The notes under the pieces: model-generated
What the model was told of the DNA's origin: nothing
The model's database searches: none
What the model saw: only the letters and a program-made list of their open reading frames with translations
Source: Lepas anatifera
Lineage: Eukaryota > Arthropoda > Thecostraca > Lepadidae
Direction of reading: 5' to 3'
Assembly: GCA_034440635.1 (NCBI GenBank)
Contig: JAOTON010001030.1
Coordinates: 880,501-944,500, forward strand
Length of the DNA stretch: 64,000 nucleotides
Shown: piece by piece, positions 44,985 through 56,834 of the stretch
How positions within the stretch are numbered: position 1 is the stretch's first letter
Layout: each line of letters starts with the position of its first letter
Position numbers and translations under genes: made by a program

Positions 44985-46390
44985 AAGATATGAGGAAAGA
45001 CAAGATATCTGGAATGATGATTTCCAGAGCCTTTTTGTAAAGTGATGTTCCAATTTTGAAATAGAGATGATGATAGCGTTACAGGATAGCGATAAGAAGG
45101 GCGGACTCAAAAGCTGCAACACATAGTGCACATTTCAATGGCAATTAGGCTGCATCTGTACGCGTTTCATCAATAATCACATATTTTATGTATTTTTCAG
45201 AAGGTATGGTTAACTTTGCTATCCTTTAAATTTTGTTTCGCTGATTTTGAAAGTGCGGAAAACATTGACGGACGGTATGTTAGTGATAGCTGTTCAAATA
45301 ATGCGAATGTTGCTGCCAAACAGGTATCCGTGGTATTGGACTGCGGGATTTCTTATTAAACTTGTGAATTGGATTTGCATTTGTAATTTTTTACGAGGAC
45401 TTTGAATTTGATTATATCCTTTTCAGGCAGAGGATTCCGGGTTTGGATTGAAATTCCTTTTTGGGGATTGCACTTTATGCTTGCAATGATTAGTCAAAGC
45501 ACATGTTGAATTTGTGCGTTTTGTAATGTGAGAATATGCGTAGACAAATACTACCGACTGTTCTACAGAAGCGGGCACCGTCAGCGACGTTGGAACTATG
45601 ATCAAGTTGGGTGGTTGGGGGGCAGGGTGGATTCAGCCGGTTGGTTGGGGACAGGGTGGATTCAACCGGTTGGTTTGGGGGTCCATGTCGGTAAATCATC
45701 GCGCGGTAGAGAAACCCCTTCACCTTCAAAAAAGTACCTTTAGAGCAGAGAAAATGCTGAAACTTTGTTCCTTGCGGACATGCTCACTATTTGTTTCTTT
45801 ATGAAAAAAACTAGTTTGTTTTAAGGGGAAAAAGGATTTGTCCCTCTTTTTCCGCCTTTTGGGCATGGTAAGGTTGCCCCTGTAGGTACCTGTCTGTCCT
45901 TAAGGCGATGTTAGAGGTTGCGATGGGGATTTGCTTGCTCCATGGAGATTTCCACCTACCTTGTAATCTGGAATATTACCATGCATAAAAATGAACTAAC
46001 GCTATGCTTACGCTTTGAATTTCTTTGCACATTTCGAACACATTTATTTACCAAACCATGAACCCCTGTTTATTTCACTCCAGATCGCCTCAAGATTGCC
46101 AGAGGTCATACGTTAAATTTGCAGTGGGCTCAATTGTTAAGGATAGAGTTTTCCTCGGTTTAGGGAAGCTACACGAGAATGTAGAAAATATTTCTTCAAA
46201 CACCAAAACTACTAAACTACCAAAACTACCAAACTGGATACCAAAACTGTATCCTACCGGAATAAGGATAAATTAATCATTCCACCCAGCTTCACGGTTT
46301 GGGGAATTCCCCCATGTGAAGTTGTATGTGGGGGGGAGGGGCAGCTGCCCACAGCCCACCGTGCCGGTTCTCGCGACCTCGGGCAACGAT
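44985..46390. other. No gene recognised; short 31-bp duplication
   Basis: GGTTGGTTGGGG..CAGGGTGGATTCA recurs 2.3 times at 45608-45682. Otherwise unique sequence without supported genes. Confidence 0.4.
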
Positions 46391-46394
46391 ACCA

Positions 46395-46745
46395 GATTTT
46401 CGAAACTGCTACCGCTACTTGCACTACCTCGGGTACCTAAAAACCCTAGCCTACCTGAACTGCTACCGCTACTTGCACTACCTCCGGGTACCTAAAAACC
46501 CTGGCCTACCTGAACTGCTACCGCTACTTGCACTACCTCGGGTACCTAAAAACCCTGGCCTATCTGAACTGCTACCGCTACTTGCACTACCTCGGGTACC
46601 TAAAAACCCTGGCCTACCTGAACTGCTACCGGTACTTTAACTACCTCGGGTACGTAAGAAACCCTGGCCTACCTGAAGTACTACCGCTACTTGCACTACC
46701 TCGTGTACTTAAAACCCCTGGCCTACCTGAACTGCTACCGCTACT
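46395..46745. repeat. 54-bp minisatellite (about 6 copies)
   Basis: GCTACCGCTACTTGCACTAC, CTCGGGTACCTAAAAACCCT, GGCCTACCTGAACT. The unit is 18 codons, so plus-strand frames rich in Tyr/Leu run through it. I treat these as by-products because no start, signal or splice context supports them. Confidence 0.9.
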
Positions 46746-46749
46746 GCTC

Positions 46750-48500
46750 CCACTTTACACAATTTCAGATCCACTAACCACAAATGCTACTTTGAAAAGA
46801 AATTGCTACTAAATGCTACTAAAAAATTGGTATTGCTTTGTTTGGCTTTTTTCAAGGAAAGGTACTGTTTTGTCTGTTGTGTACAGAATTCTCCACTATA
46901 TTATGAAGTGGAAAAATAAAAACAGCCCACAAAACTTTAATCTATTATACTTCTGTTCTTATCAAGGAGAAACCTATTTCTCCTCGTTTCTCCCCAATCT
47001 CCGTCTCAAAATTTGCTTAGATGGCGGCATAAGCGTCGCCACCTACAAACAACTGAGAGGCTAGACAAGTTCCAACTGCCGCTGACAAAACACTTCTCAC
47101 GCTAGGACAAAAAGCTCTTTGGATTGCAGCTCCTAGTTGCCTTCCGTACTGGCTGATTATAAAATGTTTCCGTTTTTTTTAATTAGGCCGAGATGGGAAA
47201 TTTTTTGGGAAAAATAAAGGGAGCACTCCCCGTGGCGAAGTATGTTTTCCATCTAACACAGCTTAAGAGCAAAAGAAAAATGTGTTAGCTGAAACGGCTT
47301 AAGATGGTACTTCACACTTTCAGCAGTTAAAATATCATCATATCTATACTGAGCATTGCGGATCGGGTTTAAAACCTTTCCAGAAAAGAAGGTTTCGGAT
47401 TATATTCTAATTTTCTGTGGCAGAGGATTGCAGATTTTTGTTGGAATCCTTTTTGCAAGGCTTTTGTCAGATACCTCCTACAAAGCATATGTAGATGTGT
47501 ATTGTGTGTGGTCCTAAACAGTCATTTCCGTACATATGATACAGGATAGTCTGGAATGACAGTGCCTATCCATTTGCTCAACATTGTCTGAATCGCTCAT
47601 CACACACATTAATTCACTCATAAAAATTTGCCAGTGTTTTCGCATTCCACAGTGCATGTTGAAATGTACATATCAGGCATATCAACAAAACAGGCTTTGT
47701 GCTATGCGGCGTCCTCGCCAAATATAATACGCGGGAAAATGTATAGTTTTCGTAAGTAATTAGCCAAATTATAGCATTCCCCACTGAAATTAAAATATAC
47801 CCTCCAAGTCTAAAATGTTTCCTCAAACCAAAGACGAAAGCCTCCAGTTTTCCCTAAAAAATGAAAACCTCCAACACGAAAATCCGCCTTCAATTCCGGG
47901 GTCCAATCCTCCAGATTTGGAGAGAAACGTCTAATTCTGGCAGCACTGGTGGAAACGGCTATAGTCATGACTTTATTTCACTGTTCTGTGTCCTAAAATG
48001 GAAATGACGAATGAAAGTGGAATATGTCGAGGTCCAGGCTTAGCTTGACTGGACTATTAGCCTTTAAGTGATATTTTTCTAACCATGGATTGAATAAACA
48101 TTCACGCTTCGGTGTTTCGTGTACATCAAAGGTGGGCTGTATTCTTATTAGCCAGAGTCAGGTTATGTTGTGATAAGTGAAACAAAAATAAATAGTTTGG
48201 TGTGTCTTGCCCTTGCACGCGCCTCAGGCTTCGTCAGAGCTCCATGCTCGCTTATTTTTATCCGGCTAGGGGTTGGCCACAGTATTTTGAAGACCTTGTC
48301 AAGCTGTAATTGATAGTTTTGAAGGTGTAAGCTTTCCATTAGCGTGACGGTGAGGTGGGGACTGGATTAAAGACATGCTGGCGCTCAACGGATGAGAGTA
48401 GCAGATTCATAGGCCAAGCCTACTGTATTCCAACGCCCAAAATCATTCGCAGCACAGGGCTGTTACATTGATCCCTGTTCTTGCATAACGTGTGTGGGGG
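46750..48500. other. No gene recognised
   Basis: AT-rich unique sequence; short frames only. Confidence 0.35.
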
Positions 48501-48504
48501 TGGG

Positions 48505-48505
<1 letters not shown>

Positions 48506-48563
<58 letters not shown>
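48506..48563. repeat. (GA)n microsatellite
   Basis: Almost 60 bases of uninterrupted GA. Confidence 0.95.
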
Positions 48564-48565
<2 letters not shown>

Positions 48566-48754
48566 GGAGAGTGCGAGAGTGAGAAAAGTAAATCATGCCT
48601 AGTAACCCGCCCGACCTCAACGCCAAGACCGGGAAGGTCGCTTCCGAGGCAGCCTGAGCGTTACCGGCGCGGCGACCTTGGGCGGCCGGATTGTTCCTGC
48701 ACGATAAACCATAACCACGCCGCGGCGCTGGCGTCACAACAAGCCCACAAACCA

Positions 48755-49755
48755 TGCTGACTGCCTCTTGCAGACGGTGCCGACCCTCTGGCAATGCCTG
48801 TACTCTGCAGACGGTACTGACCCAATGGTAATGCCTGTACTCTGCAGACGGCACCGACCCTCTGGTAATGCCTGTACTCTGCAGACGGTACTGACCCTCT
48901 GGTAATGCCTATACTCTGCAGACAGTACTGACCCTCTGGTGATGCCTGTACTCTGCAGACGGTACTGACCCTCTGGCAATGCCTGTACTCTGCAGACGGT
49001 ACTGACCCTCTGGCAATGCCTATACTCTGCAGACGGTACTGACCCTCTGGTGATGCCTGTACTCTGCAGACAGTACCGACCCTCTGGTGATGCCTGTACT
49101 CTGCAGATAGTACCGACCCTCTGGTAATGCCTGTACTCTGCAGACAGTACGACCCAATGGTAATGCCTGTACTCTGCAGACGGCACCGACCCTCTGGTAA
49201 TGCCTGTACTCTGCAGACGGTACTGACCCTCTGGTAATGCCTATACTCTGCAGACAGTACTGACTCTCTGGTGATGCCTGTACTCTGCAGACGGTACTGA
49301 CCCTCTGGTAATGCCTATACTCTGCAGGCAGTACCGACCCTCTGGTGATGCCTTTACTCTGCAGACGGTACTGACCCTCTGGTGATGCCTGTACTCTGCA
49401 GATAGTACCGACCCTCTGGTAATGCCTGTACTCTGCAGATAGTACCGACCCTCTGGTAATGCCTGTACTCTGCAGATAGTACCGACCCTCTGGTGATGCC
49501 TGTACTCTGCAGACGGTACTGACCCTCTGGTGATGCCTTTACTCTGCAGACGGTACTGACCCTCTGGTGATGCCTTTACTCTGCAGACGGTACTGACCCT
49601 CTGGTAATGCCTATACTCTGCAGGCAGTACCGACCCTCTGGTGATGCCTGTACTCTGCAGACAGTACCGACCCTCTGGTGATGCCTTTACTCTGCAGACG
49701 GTACTGACCCTCTGGTGATGCCTTTACTCTGCAGACGGTACTGACTCTCTGGTCA
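48755..49755. repeat. 37-bp minisatellite (about 27 copies)
   Basis: ACTGACCCTCTGGTAATGCC followed by TGTACTCTGCAGACGGT. Variation is concentrated at a few sites (AATG/GATG, TGTAC/TATAC/TTTAC, ACGG/ACAG/ATAG). CTGCAG (PstI) occurs once per unit. Confidence 0.95.
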
Positions 49756-50149
49756 TGGGTACCCTTTTTCAACGAGCAATTCTGTCATGCTCTGCCGCGT
49801 TACAAGAGATGAAAGGAAAATTCTGAGTTCTTTCAATTGCTCGTTTGTGGGCGTGACATGGCTCGTCATGGGATTGCCGTTTTATCAACGGCCCGCATAC
49901 AACCAAGAGATAAGCCAATCACTGGCAGACGCAGCCGACGGAGGGCCAGGGGGCCAGGCCCGCCCCGCCCCGCCCAAAATGGCAAAGCTGTGGTCGATTT
50001 TCTTTAAAAAGCACTATGTTTTTACAATTTCCCCCGAGCTTTCCCCCTCCACCAAACGGCGCTTCTCTGCCCGTCCCTGAAACCAAGGATATTAAACGTA
50101 TGCAAAGATTGCACCATATAACACCAATGCACGACACATTCCCTGAGAC

Positions 50150-50905
50150 TCGGTCTCGTGGGCATCCAGGTTAGCCTTTGGGGTCCCCTGAGACTGACTC
50201 GGAGAGCCCCTGGGACTGACTCCCGACAGCCACCCGAGACTAACTCTGGGGTGCCAACTGAGACTAATGGGGGGGGTGCCCTTGAGACATTTTTTTGCGC
50301 TTCTGAGGCTAACTCTCGGAGGTCCCAGATTAGCTCTCAGGGCGTAAGGCTAACTCGGGCCCCCTGAGACGGACTCTCGGGGCCGTGAGACCAAAACTGG
50401 GGAGCACTTCCGGGAATTACCCTCAGAGCCCCAAAATTAGCTCTCGGGTACCCCTGAGACTGACCCCAGGATACCTCATAAGACTAACTTTTGGCTGCTC
50501 CCCGAGACTGATTCTCGGGCCCATTAGACCAAAACTTAGGGAGGGGGGCGCAAAGCCCGAGGCTATTTATCAAGGGATCCCAAGATAACCTCTGGGGCCC
50601 CCTTGAGACCAACACTCTGCGGCACAAATTAGACTAACTCTCGGGGCACCCTGAAAGTAAATATTGACCCCTGAGAGAGGTGTCCTTGAGACTATGGGGC
50701 CCTCTTAGACCAACAGTTCGCGGCACCCTTGATACCAATTCTCAGGTCTCCATATAAGCTTTCGGGACCCCTGACAGGAGGTCCCCTTAGACCAAAAGTG
50801 ATGGGGCACCTGGTAATAACTTGCGTCTCCCGATATTAGTTCTCAGGGGCCCTTGGGACCGACTTGCGGGGCCCCCTGAGACCAAGCTCAGAGGCCCCCG
50901 AGACT
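50150..50905. repeat. Degenerate about 24-bp array (GGGGCCCCTGAGACTGACTC)
   Basis: Some 30 decayed units of CTCGGGGCCCCTGAGACTAA type. The right side ends in a hAT-like tip (complement CAATGGCGTAGCCAAGGGGG, 50982-50963), so the array may lie inside a decayed MITE. Confidence 0.65.
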
Positions 50906-51230
50906 AACGCTCGCGTTTTGCAGTGCATAAGGTCAACCCAAGGGGGGCGGACCCCACGGACCCCCTTGGCTACGCCATTGACTGTGTGTGCCACCAACAG
51001 GTTTATGTGTGTGGCCAAATGTTTAATGTGTGTCTTAAATCCTGTATGCCCCTAATATCGATCAAGGTGTGCCCCATATTCTTTTGGTTATAGTAACATA
51101 TATTTTTACCTTTTGATGTATAAAGTATTCACTTCTTATTTTATGTTTATGTTTTTTTCTTACTGAAAGTGTACCCCGAAAATTTCAGGGGTCATGGCCC
51201 CCTACCCCCCTTGGTTGCGCTTCTGGTTTT

Positions 51231-51314
51231 GGAACGTGTGACTGCACGCTCTGGGTCTCGGAACGTGTGACTGCACGCTCTGGATCTCGGAACGTGTGAC
51301 TGCTCGCTCTGGGG
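51231..51314. repeat. 29-bp minisatellite (3 copies)
   Basis: GGAACGTGTGACTGCACGCT followed by CTGGATCTC, three tandem units. Confidence 0.9.
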
Positions 51315-51319
51315 CCCGA

Positions 51320-51685
51320 TTGTTTTCAGGCGAAGTAGAGAATGATGCCTTATTCCGAAAAAAGGCCAACAACTTCTTTTTTAAATATGCGGAATTTTTA
51401 TTGCTTTTTCAGGCTTACATGCTACATTCCTGGAATTTCTGCCAGACTTGTCTACTGCTGCTCGCTAAAAAATGTTAGGAGTTTGTAAAACTGCTACAAG
51501 ATGTGTTCAGCAGGAATTCATATATCAACAGAATAATGCTGTGACTCAGGGATGACTCAGAATATAGCTATGACTCAATATGTCTTTATAATATAATCAT
51601 CCACTGGCACCAGTATTGTAAGACCAGCGGAGGCGAGCCGCCACCTACTGTCCTAGGTACCTGCGTGTTGGGTGTTGCAGTCTTT
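51320..51685. other. No gene recognised
   Basis: Unique sequence between two arrays; short frames only. Confidence 0.35.
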
Positions 51686-51689
51686 GGGC

Positions 51690-51890
51690 GTACGTGCTGC
51701 GTGCGGCGGCAGTGGTGAGGGCGGTGGCACATTTACCACTGTCCGGAGTGGACGCGGTGGCGGCCGCAGTGGTGAGGGCGGTGGCACATTTACCACTGTC
51801 CGGAGTGGACGCGGCGGCGGCCGCAGTGGTGAGGGCGGTGGCACATTTACCACTGTCCGGAGTGGACGCGGCGGCCGGGGGCCTTGGCTG
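51690..51890. repeat. 54-bp GC-rich minisatellite (3.5 copies)
   Basis: GGCGGCCGCAGTGGTGAGGG, CGGTGGCACATTTACCACTG, TCCGGAGTGGACGC. In-frame unit length keeps several frames open. Confidence 0.9.
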
Positions 51891-53446
51891 CCTCTCGGAG
51901 TCTAATTTTCCAACGTGAAGTCATAAAGATAGGGAGCATCGTAGAGAGTGTTTTTGATTTTAAACGCATACATATCGCCCGATGTTGTGTCAAATGAGTC
52001 CATCTCCCCGTCAAGGTTTCCCAACCGAATGGAAACCAATATCTGACGGGTGTCTGTATTGCACTGTACACTAGGCATGTTCAAAATAAGTAAAGTATCT
52101 GGGATTCTAACTCCCCTGGTATTTTCCCATGAACTGATGTCTCAATAGAAAGTATGCAAAATTCTAGTTCCCTAACTTGACGCTAACGGGTCGCGCAAGG
52201 GCCTTGAAGTTTGCCCCATGCCGTTTAATGGAGACTTCAACGCGTGGTGTTAGCCTAGAATCGCTGTTTCCCGGTTGGGGCGTTACTCCTAACGGTATCG
52301 CTGCTGTTTTGTTCTCGATTGATATCCGTACCCATAAGAAGATTGCGCTGGAATATTTTTGACCCTACAACGCATTTGGGGCCTCCTCGGCCTGCGAAAT
52401 GATCTAACTTTTGGAACTTTTATCGATCTTTACGGTTGAAGCTTGAAATTCAGGATCATTGGATAGTAGTTGCTAGTCACCTCTACAAAACAGACAACAA
52501 TTCGAAGACCTCTCTGGTGATTTATTTCGAAATTGACTCAAAATCAACAAAGTCGTTCAGTGCCCAACTTGCACCTGTAGCGATAAATGATTATGGGCCT
52601 TCAAGCAGAATAGGGTATCACTACGCAGAACGTCAGAAAGAATGGCCTTTTTACATTTCTCCGATAGGCTCTTGGTCACATTAAATTCCTCTCAAGCCAA
52701 CCATAATCGCTCTATGTATCACGTGCCACGGGCTGGGAAGCGCCAAAACGGACCTAAAAATGAACGGTGGAAGCGCATTAGTCGCTTGCTTGTATTGACT
52801 GAGGAAAGGTCACAATTCATACTTGCGGATGCGCGCTTGCAAGGTGTCTTAGTAGTCTTACTCACTTCACGGTTGACACTTGTCCCCCAGTCAGTTCACT
52901 TCCTCTGCAGCGTTGTCTTATCGCTGTTCGGTTAGCGTTTGCGATGAGCGTCCACACACTGCAGTAGGTCTTGCTGATCTTCATCGCTATTTGTAAGACA
53001 GTGCAGATAATCGGAAAAAAGCTTAATCCTTCACTTCGTAGCATCATCCTTAACCCTTACAGCAGTTAAAAATTATGATAACCGCCAGTAGTCAGGATCA
53101 CCTCAAGGCAAGGGCTTTATCAAAAATGACATTCCAATTGCAAGTCCGTGAAAAATAGACGCCGGTATAGGTCTTGAAAGGATGTCCAGACTCATTATCT
53201 CAACTTCTGCTGCATTATTCGGTAGGACGAGTAGCATAGACTTCCCGATGCTAACCGTCTCAGCACCCGCATCACTGTAGATGGCATGTGCAAGGCAAGT
53301 CTATTTCTCATCGTCAAGCCTGGTCTCTCTGCATGCCGCCTGCCGAGCTCTCTGCCTCAAGCCTGCCGTCTCTGGTGTGGTCAAGCCCATGTTGAGAAGT
53401 TGTAAACGAAACATACACATTTTTATTTCGTATATTTTTATTTCGG

Positions 53447-54059
53447 TAGAAAAGTTGAAGCGATTCACTACCTATGCCACCCTTCTCTACGTGGAGTGGC
53501 TCATGAGCACATCTGCTGAAGATGCAGCAGTCAACGACATCAATCAGTACAAGAACCTCGCCATGTACAGTACCATCGATCCAGATGTTGCAGAGGCGGC
53601 AATGAATGTCATGAAAATACAAAGCTGGTATCTTACAGAGGAGCTAGTTCCACTGGCACTGGCCAGCTCCAGACTTGATGATGAGATAAAGACTCGTGTT
53701 GCACATGCCATCTACAGTGATGCTGGTGGAGAGACGGTTGGCATCGGGAAGCCGAAACTACCCGTTCTACCGGACAATGCAGCCGAAGTTGAGATAATGA
53801 GTCTGGACACCTTTTCAGGACCTATATCAGCGTCTATTTTTCACAGCCTTGCAATTGGAATGCCATTTTTATGAAGCCATTGCCTTTGGATTATCCTGAC
53901 TACTGGCGGTTATCATCATTTTTAACTGCTGTAAGGGTTAAGTATGATGCTGCGAAGTTAGGGATTAATCTTTTGTTCAATTATCTGCACTGTCTTACAA
54001 ATAGCGATGAAGATCGGCAAGACCTATTGCAGTGTGTGGACGCTCATCGCAAACGCTAA
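53447..54059 (+). pseudogene. Unrecognised protein remnant spanning spacer and right arm
   Basis: The open stretch reads KRFTTYATLLYVEWLMSTSA, later QSWYLTEELVPLALASS, then after a one-base shift near 53870 DYPDYWRLSSFLTAV and DRQDLLQCVDAHRKR before a stop. TTTCGGTAG at 53440-53448 looks like a splice acceptor, with a donor-like GTAAAC at 53402. The WYLTEELV and hRQxLLQxVxxHR segments remind me of uncharacterised multi-copy proteins of invertebrate genomes, but I cannot name the family. The left arm carries a shorter copy on the opposite strand. Likely transposon-borne and inactive. Confidence 0.4.
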
Positions 54060-54859
54060 CCGAACAGCGATAAGACAACGCTGCAGAGGAAGTGAACTGA
54101 CTGGGGGACAAGTGTCAACCGTGAAGTGAGTAAGACTGCTAAGACACCTTGCAAGCGCGCATCCGCAAGTATGTATTGTGACCTTTCCTCAGTCAATACA
54201 AGCACGCGACTAATGCGCCTCCACCGTTCATTTTTAGGCCCGTTTTGGCGCTTCCTACCCCGTGGCACGTGATACATAGAGAGATTATGGTTGGCTTGAG
54301 AGGAATTTAATGTGATCAAGAGCCTATCGGAGAAATGTAAGAAGGCCATTCTTTCTGGCGTTCTGCGTAGTGATAACCTATTCTGCTTGAAGTCCCATAA
54401 TCATTTATCGCTACAGGTGCACGTTGGGCACTGAACGACTGTGTTGATTTTGAACCAATTTTGAAATAAATCACCAGAGAGGTCTTCGAATTTTTGTCTG
54501 TTTTGTAGAGGTGACTAGCAACTGCTATCCAATGATACTGAATTTCAAGTTTCAATCGTAAAGATCGATAAAAGTTCCAAAAGTTAGATCATTTCGCAGA
54601 CCGAGGAGGTCCCAAATGCGTTGTAAGGTCAAAAGACATCCAGCGTGATCTTCTTATGGGTACAGATATTAATCAAGAACAAAACTGCAGCGATACCGTT
54701 AGGAGTAACGCCCCAACAGGGAAACAGCGTTTCCAGGCTAACACCACGCGTTGAAGTCTCCATTAAACGGCATGGGGCAAACTTCAAGGCCCTTGCGCGG
54801 CCCTTTAACTTTAAGTTAGGGAACTGAAATTAGTTCCCTAACTTAAGTTAGTTCCCTAA

Positions 54860-54887
54860 CTCAATAGAAAGTATACTTTCTATTGAG
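54860..54887. repeat. 28-bp perfect palindrome
   Basis: CTCAATAGAAAGTA followed by its exact complement. Only the right arm has it; the left arm has a single CTCAATAGAAAGTAT, so the palindrome arose by local inverted duplication. Confidence 0.9.
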
Positions 54888-54969
54888 ACATCAGTTCATG
54901 GGAAAATACCAGGGGAGTTAGAATCCCAAATACTTTACTTATTTTGAACATGCCTATTGTACACAGAGA

Positions 54970-56600
54970 CTGTAGCTGCAGTCTGTACGCGACGATAACC
55001 GATTTGAATGGTTGAAGGGGATGGAGTGGCACGAAATGTTTTCTTCCCGGTTTTAGTCGGCAGGGGTGAAATCCTCCGCCGCTGAATGGTTGTTTTCATC
55101 TTATTTTTATGATTTAGGTGGATAGACCTGGCTATCTTACCCAGGGTAGAAGATGACGGGCACACCAGAGCTTAGTAGTGCAAAACGCTATAGGAGATCG
55201 CAAATGCTGCATTATCGTTATCTTGACACAATTTTCTTTTCGAACTTCATCAATGATTTTAAGTTTATGAAAACAACATCTACAATCTCCAAAAATAATA
55301 TTATTTCGTCATGTTTTCATAATTTGTCATTCGTCATATTTTCGTAACATACTTACGTCCCTGTCACTTAGCCGGAGCTGGCAGATTCTTCTAAATTTGG
55401 ACTAAATATGCTGGGCGCCGCATAATAGCGGCAAACTCAGCGCGGGCAGGCGGTTTAGTCAGTTTTCAATAGAACTTGAAATTCATAATTGATTGGGTGT
55501 CGGACACAGATTCCGTTCATACCAAAGCTGTATAGACACTTTGGTTTGTAGCAGATGTGATTAAGCTTATATGATATCACGACAAATGACGAGATTGATT
55601 GGGGTCAGTTTGAACCCTTTCTTCTTTTTCTTGTAAGGAAAGGGTTTGTTTTGTTCCTCAAGATACTGCGTGTTAGGTGATCTATCTTTGGGTGCCAATT
55701 TTTGTCCAAAGCTCAGTCTAGACAGTTAAGCTTGCATTCTTGTTCTTCACTGACACTGATTTCGGTAGCTTAACAACACTGGGTGCCTGGTTTGCTTAAG
55801 TTTGAAGACCAGGAACAGTTATATTGCAATATGCAAATCAAAATAGAGATGAAGTGAGAAGAACTCAGTGAAACCTGTGCGAGGTTTCAGTGGTGATGTT
55901 TGTTGAGCTGCTGCTGGGTCAGCTGCAGTATACTCCTCCCATATAAACTGGAACAAGTTCCCTGCCTTTGGTGTGTTCTAGATGTTTGGCTCTTAGACCC
56001 TGATATCAAGGCTGCATTGAGTGACCCAAATATGTTTTTCTCAGGTAGAAATCTTAGGGACGCTAACTTGTGCAAACATCCACTTCTAACGCGTCTTGGG
56101 TACAAGCAGTGAGCTGTCAGGGTATCTTAACTTCTAAGAGTGATTTCTTAGGTCGTTAGTTGGAGTACTGTGTTTTTTTACAGGTGTAAGACATGGACCT
56201 AGTTTCCATGCAGTCTTGATCGTTATCGCACGCGGTGTCCGGATGCAATCACCACTAGATAGAGCTTTTGGTAATGGAAGCCGGTTTTGAATCCAATTCT
56301 GGTCAATCTGCATGCAACAAGATCTGGCAGGATTGGGCAGTCTGGTAACAAATATTTTCTCTACAGTGCAGAGATAAAGGAGAGTAGACTGGAGATGGTA
56401 AAGCTTACTTCATTATTAGCCAAAATTAAACAAAGCAAAATTGTATTAGGTACACTCTAAGCAAAAAATCATTCACAAAATTAATCAACGAAACAATTAT
56501 ACATTAAACAAAATTGTAAACTTGTGTGAAGGGAAATTGAAGGGAGTGAAAGAAAGCTTCAGTGGTGCACCAGAAATGCTGACAACATTGTCAACGGAAA
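54970..56600. other. No gene recognised
   Basis: AT-rich; a frame pair at 55887-56112 shows no known domain. Confidence 0.35.
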
Positions 56601-56601
56601 G

Positions 56602-56653
56602 AACGGATAGAAGCCTTCAACCTTCAATTTAAGATTGAAGGCTTCTATCCGTT
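56602..56653. repeat. Hairpin with 19-bp perfect arms
   Basis: AACGGATAGAAGCCTTCAA, 14-base loop, exact complement. About 180 bp before the 34-bp array and 1.1 kb before Tyr-rich gene 2. Confidence 0.9.
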
Positions 56654-56834
56654 ACAGCTTTCTTCGTATCCAGGCCCAAGTGGTATGGAAACCTCTCTAT
56701 CCTCTCTAAACCTCTCTCTAAGTGTTATGGATCTCTCTATCCTGATTCTCAGTTCTATCCGAACCGCCTATCGCCATCGCCGTTACGGGCGATGGACCGG
56801 CGTGACGTTACGGGCGGTATACCGATGTGACACT

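Larger units (their letters stand above)
52066..54965. repeat. Large inverted repeat, arms about 1.3 kb, spacer about 340 bp
   Basis: 52066-53325 is the reverse complement of about 53665-54965 throughout, with scattered substitutions and small indels. Edges read TGTACACTAGGCATGTTC and, in complement, TGTACAATAGGCATGTTC. As a result nearly the same 97-residue frame (start MAFLHFSDRLL) appears on plus at 52642-52935 and on minus at 54056-54349. Those frames are antisense to the protein remnant in the right arm and are probably not genes. An added 28-bp perfect palindrome (54860-54887) and a 13-bp hairpin (AGTTAGGGAACT) lie near the right edge only. Confidence 0.85.

Noticed and set aside
50900..51230. 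hAT-like tips at 50963-50982 and 51205-51226
   Set aside because: Both point the same way, so they do not form one element. No target duplication found.
52642..52935. 97-codon frame present on both arms of the inverted repeat
   Set aside because: It is antisense to the protein remnant in the right arm. The duplicate appears only because the arms are inverted copies.
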